DNA of 64,000 nucleotides from Microbacterium testaceum StLB037 (GCF_900104345.1 NZ_FNJN01000001.1:1-64000), one strand, 5' to 3'. Numbered from the stretch's first letter, positions 7,264 to 15,542 are shown. Notes: a model not told the origin generated them from the sequence alone. Numbers and translations: made by a program.

Positions 7264-9284
7264 TCGATGCGCCGTCCGTTCGGTTGCAGAGCAATGACCT
7301 CGTCAAACATCTGCGGGTCGACCTGTCGCATGCTCTGTAAGTTGCCCTTCACGTAGCGCTTGAACACCTCGTCGTGGCGGGAAACCGTCCGGTCGAGGAG
7401 CTCAGTATCCTCGAAGCGTATGACATTGACCTTGCCGGCCTTGTCAGCCGCGGCCAGGATCTCGGACCTGCGAAGAACGCCGATCTTGCCGAAGCGTGCG
7501 AGGGCGTCTTCGGCCGGCAGACGGATGGAGTCCACGAGAAGCGACCTCGCCACGATCCTCTGAATGGTGCGATGCGTCGCATCGTCGCTGGTTGCGTACC
7601 AGAGTATGCGAGCAGGCAGGTCCTGTGGCACCGTGCGTGATCCCGAGAAGTAGACCAACTCTCGAGTGAGGCCTAGGCCTCGCCTTCGCAGTGAAATAAG
7701 ACCGTCGTTCAAACCGAGCAGGTTTGTTGCCCACCGTGGCTGGATGGGGATCACGTACGTCGCCATACCGGCATTGCGTACGACAAGGGGCCAGAAGGCA
7801 CGCTCCGCGCTTGCCGTCGCAGCGGCTGAGGTGAGCATAAGTTCTTCGGCCGTCGCGGTGGCCGGACCGAGAGTTGCTGCGCGCGGGATCGCACCGTTGA
7901 ATCTGTCGGCGGTCAGTGCGGCGTTCAGCGTTGGCGAAATGGCCCTGTCGGTCACTTCGACGCTAGTCGCCCCATGCTCCCATGCGACTCGACGGATGTA
8001 CCGGAGCAACTGAAAGGCGACTGTACTGCCGCGTTCGCCTCTGGTCGTTCGAATCATCGGCAGCCGCATAGTCGTGCCGTCGAGCTCCCAGGCCGCGAGA
8101 GCCCACAGGCTGCCCTGCCCGTCCAGCAACTTCCGCACCGTCACGGTCTTGCGCTTGGCGAGCAGTTCGCGAAGCCTCTGGAAGAACACGCTCGGCCTCG
8201 TTTCAACGTCGTAGACGCGGAACGCGGGCTCCAGTTCCTTCTCAATGTCCTCGACGCTCTGCCATTCGAGGTCACCGTCATTTATGAGGCTCGACTGGAA
8301 ATCGGTTACGTAAGACTCCGGACTCAGGGCGGCGATTAGCTGATGTGGTCGAACCACCCTGATTTCGTGCTCGCTGAGGTTCCAATCCTGTGAAGCAAGG
8401 ATGACGTTGGTGTCGTTCGTGACAAAGAAGTCCGCGCCCGCATGGATCGCATCGACGACGTGCAAAACGTCGCTTCGCAGGCTCGTGTCTCTGCTGATGA
8501 GTTGTGGGTCCGTCGCCCGTATCAGGGCCTCTTCGAGGCTACGATCGCCAGGGCGAAGCGTGCTGAGTCGCGTTATGTGCTGACTCGCTTCTCGAACATG
8601 CCGTCGTGCTGCCTGATCCTTGTTCTGACTGATTTCGTTGTCGACCTCACCCGAAACAGCAAAGGTCACGAGCGGTTGAAGCCAGTCGGCTTGAAGCTCG
8701 GAGGTCTCCTCGCGATGATCTCGACGAACGTCGAGAGGCATGAAGAGGTCGCCAATGATGTTTGTGTCAAGAACCGCAAGCGGGAGATTGGACAAAAGCG
8801 CAGCTGACTCGAGTAAATCGAGTCCTCCTTCGATATTTATCCGTTTGACCCAATTCATCAAGATGGACCCGTTGAGCGCTCGTCCGGCACGCTCCGAGGC
8901 GACATGCATGCCGAGAGATCGCCAAAAGCCATCGACGCCATAGTCAGTTCGGCAGGATGCCGTGATCAGGGAGCGGCGAGGGTGCAGGCGAATCGCCGTC
9001 TCCACCATCTCGCGTGCAAGTCCGCTGCCGCGGGATTGTTCGTTCACGCAGACATGAACCAGCTTTATGAGATTGCTTCGCGGTACGTCGTAGAGGACAT
9101 AGCCCATGAGCGCGTCGCCGACGAAACCCAGAATGAGGCCGCGATGTTTCGCGCGATCCCGAAACCCCATGTCAGGCATCGGCCCGAGTCGCGCCCGGTT
9201 GCATTTGTGAAGACCGAGAACTGCCTCGAATTGGGCATCCGAATCTGGAGCAGTCGGCTCCCAAACGACAACGTGGACGTCCAA
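7260..9284 (-). CDS. GNAT acetyltransferase - PIN nuclease fusion with a GNAT-like C-terminus
   Basis: The 674-residue protein joins several domains. Residues about 1-145 are a GNAT fold with the acetyl-CoA loop NEQSRGSG (81-88). Residues about 168-320 are a PIN ribonuclease domain with the four expected acidic positions: D173 (AVLDTNIIGDLF), E217, D278 (VVDAIHAGADFF) and D291 (VTND). Residues about 380-480 (RTTRGERGSTVAFQLLRYIR) look like a degenerate second GNAT domain; the rest is unassigned. GNAT and PIN domains both occur as RNA-directed toxins, and the gene overlaps an ASCH gene by four bases. The low GC indicates horizontal transfer. A toxin-antitoxin, RNA-damage or defence role is inference. 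The start at 9284 places M1 just before the first GNAT strand. Confidence 0.75.
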   Translation of the reverse strand: MDVHVVVWEPTAPDSDAQFEAVLGLHKCNRARLGPMPDMGFRDRAKHRGLILGFVGDALMGYVLYDVPRSNLIKLVHVCVNEQSRGSGLAREMVETAIRLHPRRSLITASCRTDYGVDGFWRSLGMHVASERAGRALNGSILMNWVKRINIEGGLDLLESAALLSNLPLAVLDTNIIGDLFMPLDVRRDHREETSELQADWLQPLVTFAVSGEVDNEISQNKDQAARRHVREASQHITRLSTLRPGDRSLEEALIRATDPQLISRDTSLRSDVLHVVDAIHAGADFFVTNDTNVILASQDWNLSEHEIRVVRPHQLIAALSPESYVTDFQSSLINDGDLEWQSVEDIEKELEPAFRVYDVETRPSVFFQRLRELLAKRKTVTVRKLLDGQGSLWALAAWELDGTTMRLPMIRTTRGERGSTVAFQLLRYIRRVAWEHGATSVEVTDRAISPTLNAALTADRFNGAIPRAATLGPATATAEELMLTSAAATASAERAFWPLVVRNAGMATYVIPIQPRWATNLLGLNDGLISLRRRGLGLTRELVYFSGSRTVPQDLPARILWYATSDDATHRTIQRIVARSLLVDSIRLPAEDALARFGKIGVLRRSEILAAADKAGKVNVIRFEDTELLDRTVSRHDEVFKRYVKGNLQSMRQVDPQMFDEVIALQPNGRRIE

Positions 9285-9649
9285 CGCTGCCCCCCTTCGC
9301 CCTGCCGCCTTATCTGGTCTATCAGCTCCCGCAGGGGGCTCTCGTGCGCCATGCCGTTGACAGTGCCTGGCTGAACCCGAGGTAGCCGGACGGGCGCAGC
9401 GAGACCGTCATCGCGGGGTCAATCCGGACGAGAAGCCTGCTGCCCTCAACGGTTCTGTGGGGCTGAGGTGTGCGTCCCCCCGGAAGGGGCTCGCGCGTCA
9501 CCTGAGCCACTGCTCCAATTCAGGCGACCGAACGCTGTGGGCTCGGGTCGCGTGCTCCGCGGTGTTACGCCCCACTGCGCCCCAGATCGCCCGCCCCCGC
9601 GGCATCCCGTAGCTTCATCACACCAACCACTCCGAAGGCAGGTGAAGCC
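9285..9649. other. Intergenic gap without a recognised gene
   Basis: Composition changes here from the low-GC island back to high GC. Only short frames without family features or good ribosome-binding sites are present. No terminator hairpin or known motif was recognised. The right boundary of the acquired island must lie in this gap. Confidence 0.4.
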
Positions 9650-9907
9650 ATGTCCCGCACGATCTCGTCGACAGTCCACCCGATCCAGCGCTGCATGGCA
9701 GCCTCGAACCCGTCTGCGTGGTGGGACGGCCTCCTCATCGATACCGACGGCGCGACCGCGACGGTCGCGCTACTGAACGGCAGCACGGTGCAGCTGCGGA
9801 TCGTCGGCCCGGCCGTCGACATCGCGGTGGGGGAGCCGGTGGCGTACCACCCGGTCGCCGAGCTGCTCAGTGCATCGGCGATCATCACGACCGCCCGCGC
9901 CGCATAG
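9650..9907 (+). CDS. Small hypothetical protein (85 aa)
   Basis: This 85-residue protein has no family I recognise. AGGTGA 4 bases before the ATG is a usable ribosome-binding site. The sequence WWDGLLIDTDGATATVALLN followed by GSTVQLRIVGPAVDIAVGE reads like a small beta-barrel (SH3- or OB-like) with alternating hydrophobic residues. It converges with the Met-rich gene at 9955. Confidence 0.55.
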   Translation: MSRTISSTVHPIQRCMAASNPSAWWDGLLIDTDGATATVALLNGSTVQLRIVGPAVDIAVGEPVAYHPVAELLSASAIITTARAA

Positions 9908-9954
9908 CCGAGCGGCCGCCGACGACACGTCAGCGGCCGCGCGAAGAAGAGAAC

Positions 9955-10356
9955 TCAGGCGGTCATCGAGGCCATCATGGCCTCGCACTTCATGACCATG
10001 TCGTCGCAGGCCATGGCGCAGTAGCGGCACATCTCGTCCATGTCGCCGTGCGCGCGGCACTCGGCGGCGCACGCCTTGCCCATGGTCATGCAGGCGGTCA
10101 TCATGGCGCTCATCACGTCCATGTTCATGCCGGCCGGACGCATCATCATGTGCATCGTCGTCTGAGCCATCTCGACCATGGTCGAGCACATGGCGCAGCA
10201 CGTGGCCATCTCGGGACCGTGCATCATGTCGCTGCCGGCGCACATCGCCGCGGCCATCGCGCACGCGTTCAGGGACTGCATGCATTCCTGCATGGCATCC
10301 ATGTCCATGGTCATCTCGCCCATGTCCATCGACTTCATCATCGCCATCGTGTCCAT
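9955..10356 (-). CDS. Met/Cys-rich four-helix copper-binding (Csp-like) protein
   Basis: The 133-residue protein contains 38 methionines and 13 cysteines. CxxxC-like pairs recur along predicted helices (CMQSLNAC, CCAMC, ACAAEC, MCRYCAMAC). This matches the four-helix-bundle copper storage proteins (Csp1/Csp3, DUF326), which hold many Cu(I) ions inside the bundle through cysteine. The methionine content goes well beyond the family norm as I know it. There is no signal peptide, so a cytosolic Csp3-like role is more likely. A GGGAGA ribosome-binding site precedes the ATG. No copper regulator or copper ATPase lies nearby. The start region is itself Met-rich (MDTMAMMKSMDMGEM), so a start a few codons downstream cannot be excluded. 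Confidence 0.82.
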   Translation of the reverse strand: MDTMAMMKSMDMGEMTMDMDAMQECMQSLNACAMAAAMCAGSDMMHGPEMATCCAMCSTMVEMAQTTMHMMMRPAGMNMDVMSAMMTACMTMGKACAAECRAHGDMDEMCRYCAMACDDMVMKCEAMMASMTA

Positions 10357-10686
10357 CTGGATCTCCCGTGTTCTCGTCGGTTCGGAGGGACCGGATGCCG
10401 CGGAGGGACTCCGGCGTACCGGCGATGCTACGCGCGAGAGGCGCGCGGTTGACAGAGCTTTCAGCTGGTTGGTCAGCGTCGCTCGATATCGCCATGGCCA
10501 CGCCGGTGCAGATGAGCCGGCCTAGGGAGTGAGCGGATGTGACGGCTGAGGTTAATCCACCGGCGCGTGGGGCCGATGACGACCACGAGAGTGAGCTCCC
10601 GGTTCGTCGCAGCAGGGGTCAGCAAACCGAGCCAAACCGCAGAGGCCGACGGTTTCTGGTCTGCCGGGCATTGCTAGCCCTCCTGC

Positions 10687-10799
10687 GGCTCCCCGGAGCG
10701 ATCGGCATCCGGCCCGTGCGACGCGGCCGAGCCTTGGTCCCGAGTACCCGTGGGGTTTCGACGTGCCCGGTGAACATCGCGATCGGGCGTGCAAGGTCC
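10687..10799 (-). pseudogene. Decayed fragment of the DUF1653 gene
   Basis: The minus strand encodes RPIAMFTGHVE and then, after a one-base shift, GYSGPR. These match RPIAMFIEHVE-RDGYSGPR at the end of the DUF1653 gene at 12155-12382. The similarity continues past the stop codon into the 3' flank (GATCGGCATCCGG against TATCGGCATCCGG). It is therefore a partial, frameshifted copy of the 12.1-kb locus. Nothing suggests it is still translated. Confidence 0.7.
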
Positions 10800-10814
10800 A
10801 CACCCCCGCGAAAG

Positions 10815-10852
10815 CGTGGAGGGGATGACGCGCCCGCGGCACCCCCTCCACG
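10815..10852 (-). terminator. Hairpin after the DUF2510-PASTA-Ltp gene
   Basis: CGTGGAGGGG at 10815-10824 pairs with CCCCTCCACG at 10843-10852. The stem begins about five bases after the stop codon of the minus-strand gene that ends at 10857. There is no strong T-run. Confidence 0.5.
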
Positions 10853-10856
10853 GGGA

Positions 10857-11783
10857 TTAGAGTCCGACGGCGGAAAGCGCGAAGTTTGCCTGGTCGGCAG
10901 TGAACTGCTCGCCGTACTCGCTGGTCAGCTGATCGAAGAGCCCGTCGCGCGAGAATCCCTTGAACTCGAGGTACGACTTCGCGGATTCGACGGCCTCCTG
11001 GTTCCAGTCGACCTTGCCGGCCGACTCGATGTACGCGATGGCGAACTCGGCATCCTCGCCGGCAAAGCCCTCGCCGTATTCGCTCGTCAGCTGCTCGGCG
11101 AGGCCTGCGCGCGAGAATCCCTTGAACTTCAGGTAGGACTCTGCCGAACGGACCGCGCTGGACTGAGCCGTCGTCATCGAGGGCTTGGCGGGCTCCGCGG
11201 GCTTGGCCGGTTCGGCGGGTTGCGCGGGCGCGGCCGCCGCGGCCTTCTTCTCGACATTCACCACGATGGTGTCGCCGGTCTTGACGGTTGCGCCCGACGC
11301 AGGCGTCGTGCTCAGGACGGTCCAGTTGTCGCGATCGAGCACAACGCCCTTGTCCGCCGAGAACTCGAACTCGAGGCCCGCGTTCTCAATGAGAGCGGCG
11401 GCTTCCTTCGCGGACAGGCCCGTCGTCTCGGGGACGGAGACGTCCGCGGCGGCGACCTCTTCGGTGACCGGGGCAGCGACGGCCACCTGCTTCCCTGCGG
11501 CCTCGGCAGGCTCGCGCTTTCCGCCGCCCATCGCGGCGCCGATGCTTCCTACGACGATGAGGCCAGCAAGAACGCCGACCGGAATGACAATCGCCTTTCG
11601 TTTGAACCAGGGCGCCTTTGCCGCGGGATTCTGAGTGGTCGACGGAGTCGGATCGGCCGCCGCCTGGGTCGGTGTCGGGCGGGAATGTTCGGTCCACGCG
11701 GCGCCGTCGTAGTAGCGCTCGGTGCCCGGGGCGTTGACGTCGGCGTACCAGCCGGCGGCATAAGTGGGGTTGTTGTCGGTCAT
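10857..11783 (-). CDS. Membrane-anchored DUF2510-PASTA-Ltp repeat protein
   Basis: The 308-residue protein has four parts. Residues 1-40 are a DUF2510 module (AAGWYADVNAPGTERYYDG). A single membrane helix follows at about 65-85 (AIVIPVGVLAGLIVVGSIGA). Next comes one PASTA-like domain (VPETTGLSAKEAAALIENAG; VLSTTPASGATVKTGDTIVV). After an Ala-Pro-rich linker there are two repeats of the Ltp/host-cell-surface lipoprotein type (SYLKFKGFSRAGLAEQLTSE and SYLEFKGFSRDGLFDQLTSE). Ltp of Streptococcus phage TP-J34 blocks superinfection, but the same repeats are common in actinobacterial surface proteins, so no phage link is proven. PASTA domains often sense peptidoglycan. The ATG at 11783 is chosen because DUF2510 begins directly after it; a start 12 codons upstream is possible. 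Confidence 0.82.
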   Translation of the reverse strand: MTDNNPTYAAGWYADVNAPGTERYYDGAAWTEHSRPTPTQAAADPTPSTTQNPAAKAPWFKRKAIVIPVGVLAGLIVVGSIGAAMGGGKREPAEAAGKQVAVAAPVTEEVAAADVSVPETTGLSAKEAAALIENAGLEFEFSADKGVVLDRDNWTVLSTTPASGATVKTGDTIVVNVEKKAAAAAPAQPAEPAKPAEPAKPSMTTAQSSAVRSAESYLKFKGFSRAGLAEQLTSEYGEGFAGEDAEFAIAYIESAGKVDWNQEAVESAKSYLEFKGFSRDGLFDQLTSEYGEQFTADQANFALSAVGL

Positions 11784-12154
11784 CGGGTTCCTTCGGTTCT
11801 GAGATGTGCGCGAACGCATCCGCGCTCAGTGCGTCATCGACTGAAGGACGTACGACCGAGCGCGCACGTTTGATACCGGGAAAAGTGAACGAAGAGACCG
11901 CCCCAGCGGCATCCACGAAACGCGCCCCCCCCACGCTCGCTCTCGTGATTATGCCGTAGTCCTGGTGAATGCGCTATGTAGATCATGTGGAAAGACTTTG
12001 ACGCGCAAAGTTGCACTCGATCGACCTGCCCGGCAGCGAAGGACCGCGCCGGATTGCTCGTCGCAATCCTTGCTTTCACGCGCACGCACTCCGCTTACTC
12101 AGGGCATCGTGCGGGCATGGAGCTATCGGCATCCGGGGCCGCCCGAGCACCCCG
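11784..12154. other. Intergenic gap without a recognised gene
   Basis: The short frames in this 371-base gap have no family features. It serves as the upstream region of the DUF2510 gene and as the 3' flank of the DUF1653 gene. No clear promoter or terminator was recognised. Confidence 0.4.
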
Positions 12155-12382
12155 CTACTCGACGCGACGGAACCGCGGACCCGAGTACCCGTCGCGCTCG
12201 ACGTGCTCGATGAACATCGCGATCGGGCGCACCCAGAGGGAGTGGTCGCCGTAGAGCGTGCGGTACGAGACGAAGACCTCTTCGGTCTCGGAATGCCGCG
12301 CAATGCCGAACACCTCGTAGCGCTGGCCCTTGAAGTGCTCGTAGATGCCGGGCTCGATGTGTGGCAGCTCGCCGTGCGTCAC
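12155..12382 (-). CDS. DUF1653 small protein
   Basis: The 75-residue protein is nearly all DUF1653: GIYEHFKGQRYEVFGIARHS followed by LVVYR-like VFVSYRTLYGDHSLWVRP and a C-terminal GYSGPRFRRV. The family is widespread, small and of unknown function. The GTG at 12382 overlaps the stop of the upstream gene by four bases (GTGA), so the two are probably translated together. A degraded copy of its 3' half lies 1.4 kb away at 10687-10799. Confidence 0.85.
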   Translation of the reverse strand: MTHGELPHIEPGIYEHFKGQRYEVFGIARHSETEEVFVSYRTLYGDHSLWVRPIAMFIEHVERDGYSGPRFRRVE

Positions 12383-12720
12383 GAAGCGGCGGCGGCTTCG
12401 TCGGTGCGCGCCTGCAGGTACTCGCAGAGCTTGCCCGTCGTGTACAGCTCCTCGCCGAGGGCGACGAGGTTGCCGCCCGACAGGGGGAACTCGCCGGAGC
12501 GCTCCGACAGAGAGGCCGTCCACGTGCGCTCGCAGTCGACGTTCAACGAGATCGATGCCGGTCCGTGGTTGAGGTGGATTGCCACCATGCCGGACTCGAG
12601 GTGCTCGGGGTCGTCCTGGCGGAGCACGTGAACCGTGGCGTGGGCGACAGTGTCGTGCTTCTCGTACTCGGTCACCCACTCGTGGATCTCGGTGAAGGTG
12701 GGGCGAGCGGTGCAGGTCAT
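12379..12720 (-). CDS. Hypothetical protein coupled to DUF1653
   Basis: The 113-residue soluble protein starts MTCTARPTFTEIHEWVTEYE and has no family I recognise. Strands such as GMVAIHLNHGPASISLNVD suggest an alpha/beta fold. It overlaps the DUF1653 gene by four bases and so forms a two-gene operon with it. Confidence 0.7.
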   Translation of the reverse strand: MTCTARPTFTEIHEWVTEYEKHDTVAHATVHVLRQDDPEHLESGMVAIHLNHGPASISLNVDCERTWTASLSERSGEFPLSGGNLVALGEELYTTGKLCEYLQARTDEAAAAS

Positions 12721-12749
12721 GGGTCGAGACTAACGGGGCTGGCTGGTGG

Positions 12750-13220
12750 TCAGCCGCCCGCGCCCCGCACCCCGACGAGGTCGTGTAGCGCCGCGAAGGT
12801 AGCCGCGTACCGCTCCCGCAGAACCTCCCACCCGAGACCCGGATCGATCTCGTCGGGCGACGGCACGGCGACGGCGTATCCGTGCTGCGCGCGCGGAACG
12901 GGCTCGCCGGGCAGGCGCAACTCCTGTGTGAACGCGCCGGTGTCGGGCGCGAAGGTGAGGGTGTGAGCGGCGATGTCGTGGTCCCAGTCGGCGGACGGCC
13001 ACGACATGAACGAGACGTGCCGCGGGGGATCGAGAGGGGCCGTGGCCGATACCCAGCACCCGTGGTGATCCTCGCCGGGGGAGAGGATCGTGTACGTCCC
13101 ACCCCGGCGGTAGACCAGCAGTGCCTCGCGGAACGGCTTCTGCGAGAACATCGCCGTGTAATACAGGGCCTGCACGTAGATCGGTTCTCCGAGAGTCAGG
13201 GTCACGGTCTGCTGCGGCAT
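12750..13220 (-). CDS. Hypothetical protein (156 aa)
   Basis: Reading from the ATG at 13220 gives MPQQTVTLTLGEPIYVQALY and a 156-residue soluble protein ending VGVRGAGG. It has no membrane segments and no family I recognise. GGTYTILSPGEDHHGCWVSA and FTQELRLPGEPVP suggest a beta-rich domain. GAGAGGA about 12 bases upstream is a weak ribosome-binding site; an ATG 15 codons further upstream is the alternative. It ends 30 bases from the 113-residue gene and is probably co-transcribed with it. Confidence 0.6.
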   Translation of the reverse strand: MPQQTVTLTLGEPIYVQALYYTAMFSQKPFREALLVYRRGGTYTILSPGEDHHGCWVSATAPLDPPRHVSFMSWPSADWDHDIAAHTLTFAPDTGAFTQELRLPGEPVPRAQHGYAVAVPSPDEIDPGLGWEVLRERYAATFAALHDLVGVRGAGG

Positions 13221-13493
13221 CGGGCTGCGGGTCCTCTCGAATCCGGGCGGGGTCCCTTCCATCCAGGCATACGAGCCTCGGGCCCCGGTTGCGCGAAGCC
13301 AGGTCTTCGCTATGACCTCGCTGAGTCGGTCGCCCGGGGTTGGCGCCTCCGTCCGGACACGCCCGTCAGGCACCTCGAAGTGCCTTTTGTAGGCGCATTC
13401 TTCGCGTCGCACCATGGCGTGACGCACTGCCAGTGCGGTAAACCGACGACCCCCGCGCCGCGTGTCACGACGGCGCCCGAACAGGAGTAACCC

Positions 13494-14183
13494 ATGCCCA
13501 CCATCGCCATCGTCGGAGCCGGTCCCGGCCTCGGACTCGCCATCGCCCGCACCTTCGGTCGTGAGGGCTTCTCGGTCGCCCTCATCGCCCGCACGCAGGA
13601 CAAGCTCGATCGACTCGCCGCCGACCTCGGTGCGGAGGGGATCACCGCGGCCGGCTTCGCGGCCGACGTGCTCGACCGCCCGAGCCTGGTCGCCGCCTTG
13701 AACGCCGCCGCGGAGCGCTTCGGTGCGATCGACGTGCTCGAGTATTCGCCCTCCGACACCGCGGGCGGAGTCCTCGCCCCGGTCGACGTCCGCGACGCGA
13801 CCCCCGAGAACGTGCAGCCGCAGATCGAGTACTACCTCTACGGAGCGATGGCGGCGGTCGACGCCGTCCTGCCGTCGATGCAGGCCGCGGGCCGCGGCAC
13901 GATCCTCGTCACCACGGGAGCGGGTTCGGTGCGCCCCGTGCCGATGTACGGCAATGTCACCGCCGGCGGTGCGGCCCTGCGCAACTGGGCGCTGAACCGT
14001 GGAACTGCTCTGGCCTCCGATGAGACCGGCGTCCACCTGGCGCACGTGGCGATCGGGGTGTGGATGACCGACGAGGCTCCCGCCGACAGCCGCATTCCGA
14101 GCCGCTCGCCGTCGGACATCGCGCCGCTGTACTGGAACCTGCACACCGAGCGCGCCGAGCACGAGGTCGTCGTGACCAGCTGA
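13494..14183 (+). CDS. Short-chain dehydrogenase/reductase (SDR) lacking the catalytic lysine
   Basis: The 229-residue Rossmann protein carries the NAD(P) motif GAGPGLGLA at residues 7-15 and a catalytic-serine-like strand (GTILVTTGAGSV). The following region reads MYGNVTAGGAALRNWA: where most SDR enzymes have Y-x3-K, the residue four after Tyr is Thr. It may therefore have altered or no oxidoreductase activity. The substrate is unknown. AGGAGTAACCC before the ATG is a good ribosome-binding site. It converges on the HxlR gene with an 11-base gap. Confidence 0.82.
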   Translation: MPTIAIVGAGPGLGLAIARTFGREGFSVALIARTQDKLDRLAADLGAEGITAAGFAADVLDRPSLVAALNAAAERFGAIDVLEYSPSDTAGGVLAPVDVRDATPENVQPQIEYYLYGAMAAVDAVLPSMQAAGRGTILVTTGAGSVRPVPMYGNVTAGGAALRNWALNRGTALASDETGVHLAHVAIGVWMTDEAPADSRIPSRSPSDIAPLYWNLHTERAEHEVVVTS

Positions 14184-14193
14184 GCGCTGGCGC

Positions 14194-14622
14194 TTACGAG
14201 ACCGGGCGGGCGTCCGCGTTCGCGGACCCCGCTCGGCCGACTCCGATCCGGGCGTGCAGCTCGCGATTCTCGGCGACCGCGTCGTGATGCTCGGCCGCCC
14301 ACTGCGCCAGCCCCATCACCGCGCGCTGCAGCGATCGACCCAGGTCGGTGACCTCGTATTCGACGCGCGGCGGCATCTCGGCGTACGCCCGGCGGACGGC
14401 GAGCCCGTCGCGCTCCAGTGCCTTGAGCGTGACCGTCAGCATGCGCTGAGAGATGCCCGGAATGCTCGCCATCAGATCCGAGTAACGCAGCGCCCGGTCG
14501 CCGAGGGTGGTGATGACCAGCACCGTCCACTTGTCGCCGATACGATCGAGCACCTCGCGGATGAAGGCGCTGTCGTCGGGCCACGCGGTGCACGGACCGA
14601 CGACCTTTCGCTCCGCTGGCAT
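14194..14622 (-). CDS. HxlR-family winged-helix regulator
   Basis: The 142-residue protein starts MPAERKVVGPCTAWPDDS and continues FIREVLDRIGDKWTVLVITT, the standard start of HxlR/MarR-like DNA-binding domains. GISQRMLTVTLKALERDGLA is the recognition helix region and VEYEVTDLGRSL the wing. Cys11 sits where HxlR-type redox sensors such as YodB and HypR have their reactive cysteine. It probably represses a nearby or divergent gene, possibly responding to quinones or electrophiles; that is inference. A strong AGGAGG ribosome-binding site precedes the ATG. Confidence 0.9.
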   Translation of the reverse strand: MPAERKVVGPCTAWPDDSAFIREVLDRIGDKWTVLVITTLGDRALRYSDLMASIPGISQRMLTVTLKALERDGLAVRRAYAEMPPRVEYEVTDLGRSLQRAVMGLAQWAAEHHDAVAENRELHARIGVGRAGSANADARPVS

Positions 14623-14828
14623 CCGGCCTCCTTTTCTTCTCCACGCTAGCAATCCCTCCAGAAGCAACAGCGGAGGGATGCCGGCACCCGAGGCGGCGGC
14701 GGAGCGGTGCCCGAGAACATGGTGTTGTCGTTGGAGGCCTGCTCCGGAACCTCTTGGATGACGTCCCCGTGCTCGACGATCCGCCCGTCTTCGAGACGCC
14801 GGACATGGCATCTCTTCTCCTGCTCTCG

Positions 14829-15329
14829 TCACGCCACGGCGCGGATCACGCCCGTGATGATCAGCGTGATCACCGTCGTCCACAGCACGATCGCGGCGGC
14901 CTGCCAGGCGATGACGCGCATCGGCGGAACGCCGGTGGACGTGAGGGCCGCGGCGGTGAACTGCGTCGGCAGCAGCAGCGGGCCGAGCAGGCTCACGCCC
15001 GGGGTCCCGTAGCGGTGGTACGCCTTCTCGAACTTCTCTCGGCGGGCCGACGTGGGCTTCTCGGCGACTCCGCGGCGGGTGGTGACGGCGGTGCGCACGC
15101 GCGACGACGCGAAGACGACCACGGCCACGCAGAGGAGGTTTCCGATCGCGCCGGCGAGAGCGGCGACGACGGGAGGGATGCCGCCCAGGATGCCGATCGC
15201 CGCCGCACCCTCGCCCTCGATGAACGGCACGGCCCCGGCGAGGGCGACGATGAGCGGCTGGACGAGGTCGGGCACGTCGGCGACGAGGCCCTGGAAACCG
15301 AGGATGAGGTCGGAGACGGGGTTCGACAT
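14829..15329 (-). CDS. Small multi-span membrane protein (small multidrug export-like)
   Basis: The 166-residue protein has four to five hydrophobic segments. It carries FIEGEGAAAIGILGGIPP, a motif seen in proteins annotated as putative small multidrug exporters and distantly DedA-like, and LLGPLLLPTQFTAAAL near the C-terminus. The charged cytoplasmic loop RREKFEKAYHRYG separates the halves. Function is not established. AGGAG lies before the ATG at 15329. Confidence 0.72.
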   Translation of the reverse strand: MSNPVSDLILGFQGLVADVPDLVQPLIVALAGAVPFIEGEGAAAIGILGGIPPVVAALAGAIGNLLCVAVVVFASSRVRTAVTTRRGVAEKPTSARREKFEKAYHRYGTPGVSLLGPLLLPTQFTAAALTSTGVPPMRVIAWQAAAIVLWTTVITLIITGVIRAVA

Positions 15330-15443
15330 GAGGACTCCTGGGGGATGAGTTCGCGGCGTGTTCCGCGGTGATTCCATCCCATCCGCGAGCGGCTCGCGGC
15401 GGCAGTGTCGTGGTGTCACGAGCGAGCGGGAGGATGCGAGGGC

Positions 15444-15500
15444 GCACCCGTGACGAATGTCAGGGTCGCCCTTTCGGGCGCCGCGCGCGTGGCGTATCGT
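15444..15500 (+). promoter_or_regulatory. Candidate operator and promoter upstream of the 93-aa gene
   Basis: ACCCGTGACGAATGTCA is centred near 15455 and recurs at 15864-15880 ahead of the histidine kinase gene. The TGAC-n4-GTCA arms form an interrupted palindrome, as expected for a NarL/LuxR-type response regulator site. A TATCGT (15495-15500) could be the -10 element. Confidence 0.45.
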
Positions 15501-15542
15501 CGCAACCCCGCAAGAGACCGCGGCCGATCCGAAGGAGCAACG

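Noticed and set aside
14707..14828. Possible gene remnant reading LLRNLLDDVPVLDDPPVFETPDMAS upstream of the HxlR gene
   Set aside because: The frame looks protein-like for a short distance, but there is no start, ribosome-binding site or family match.
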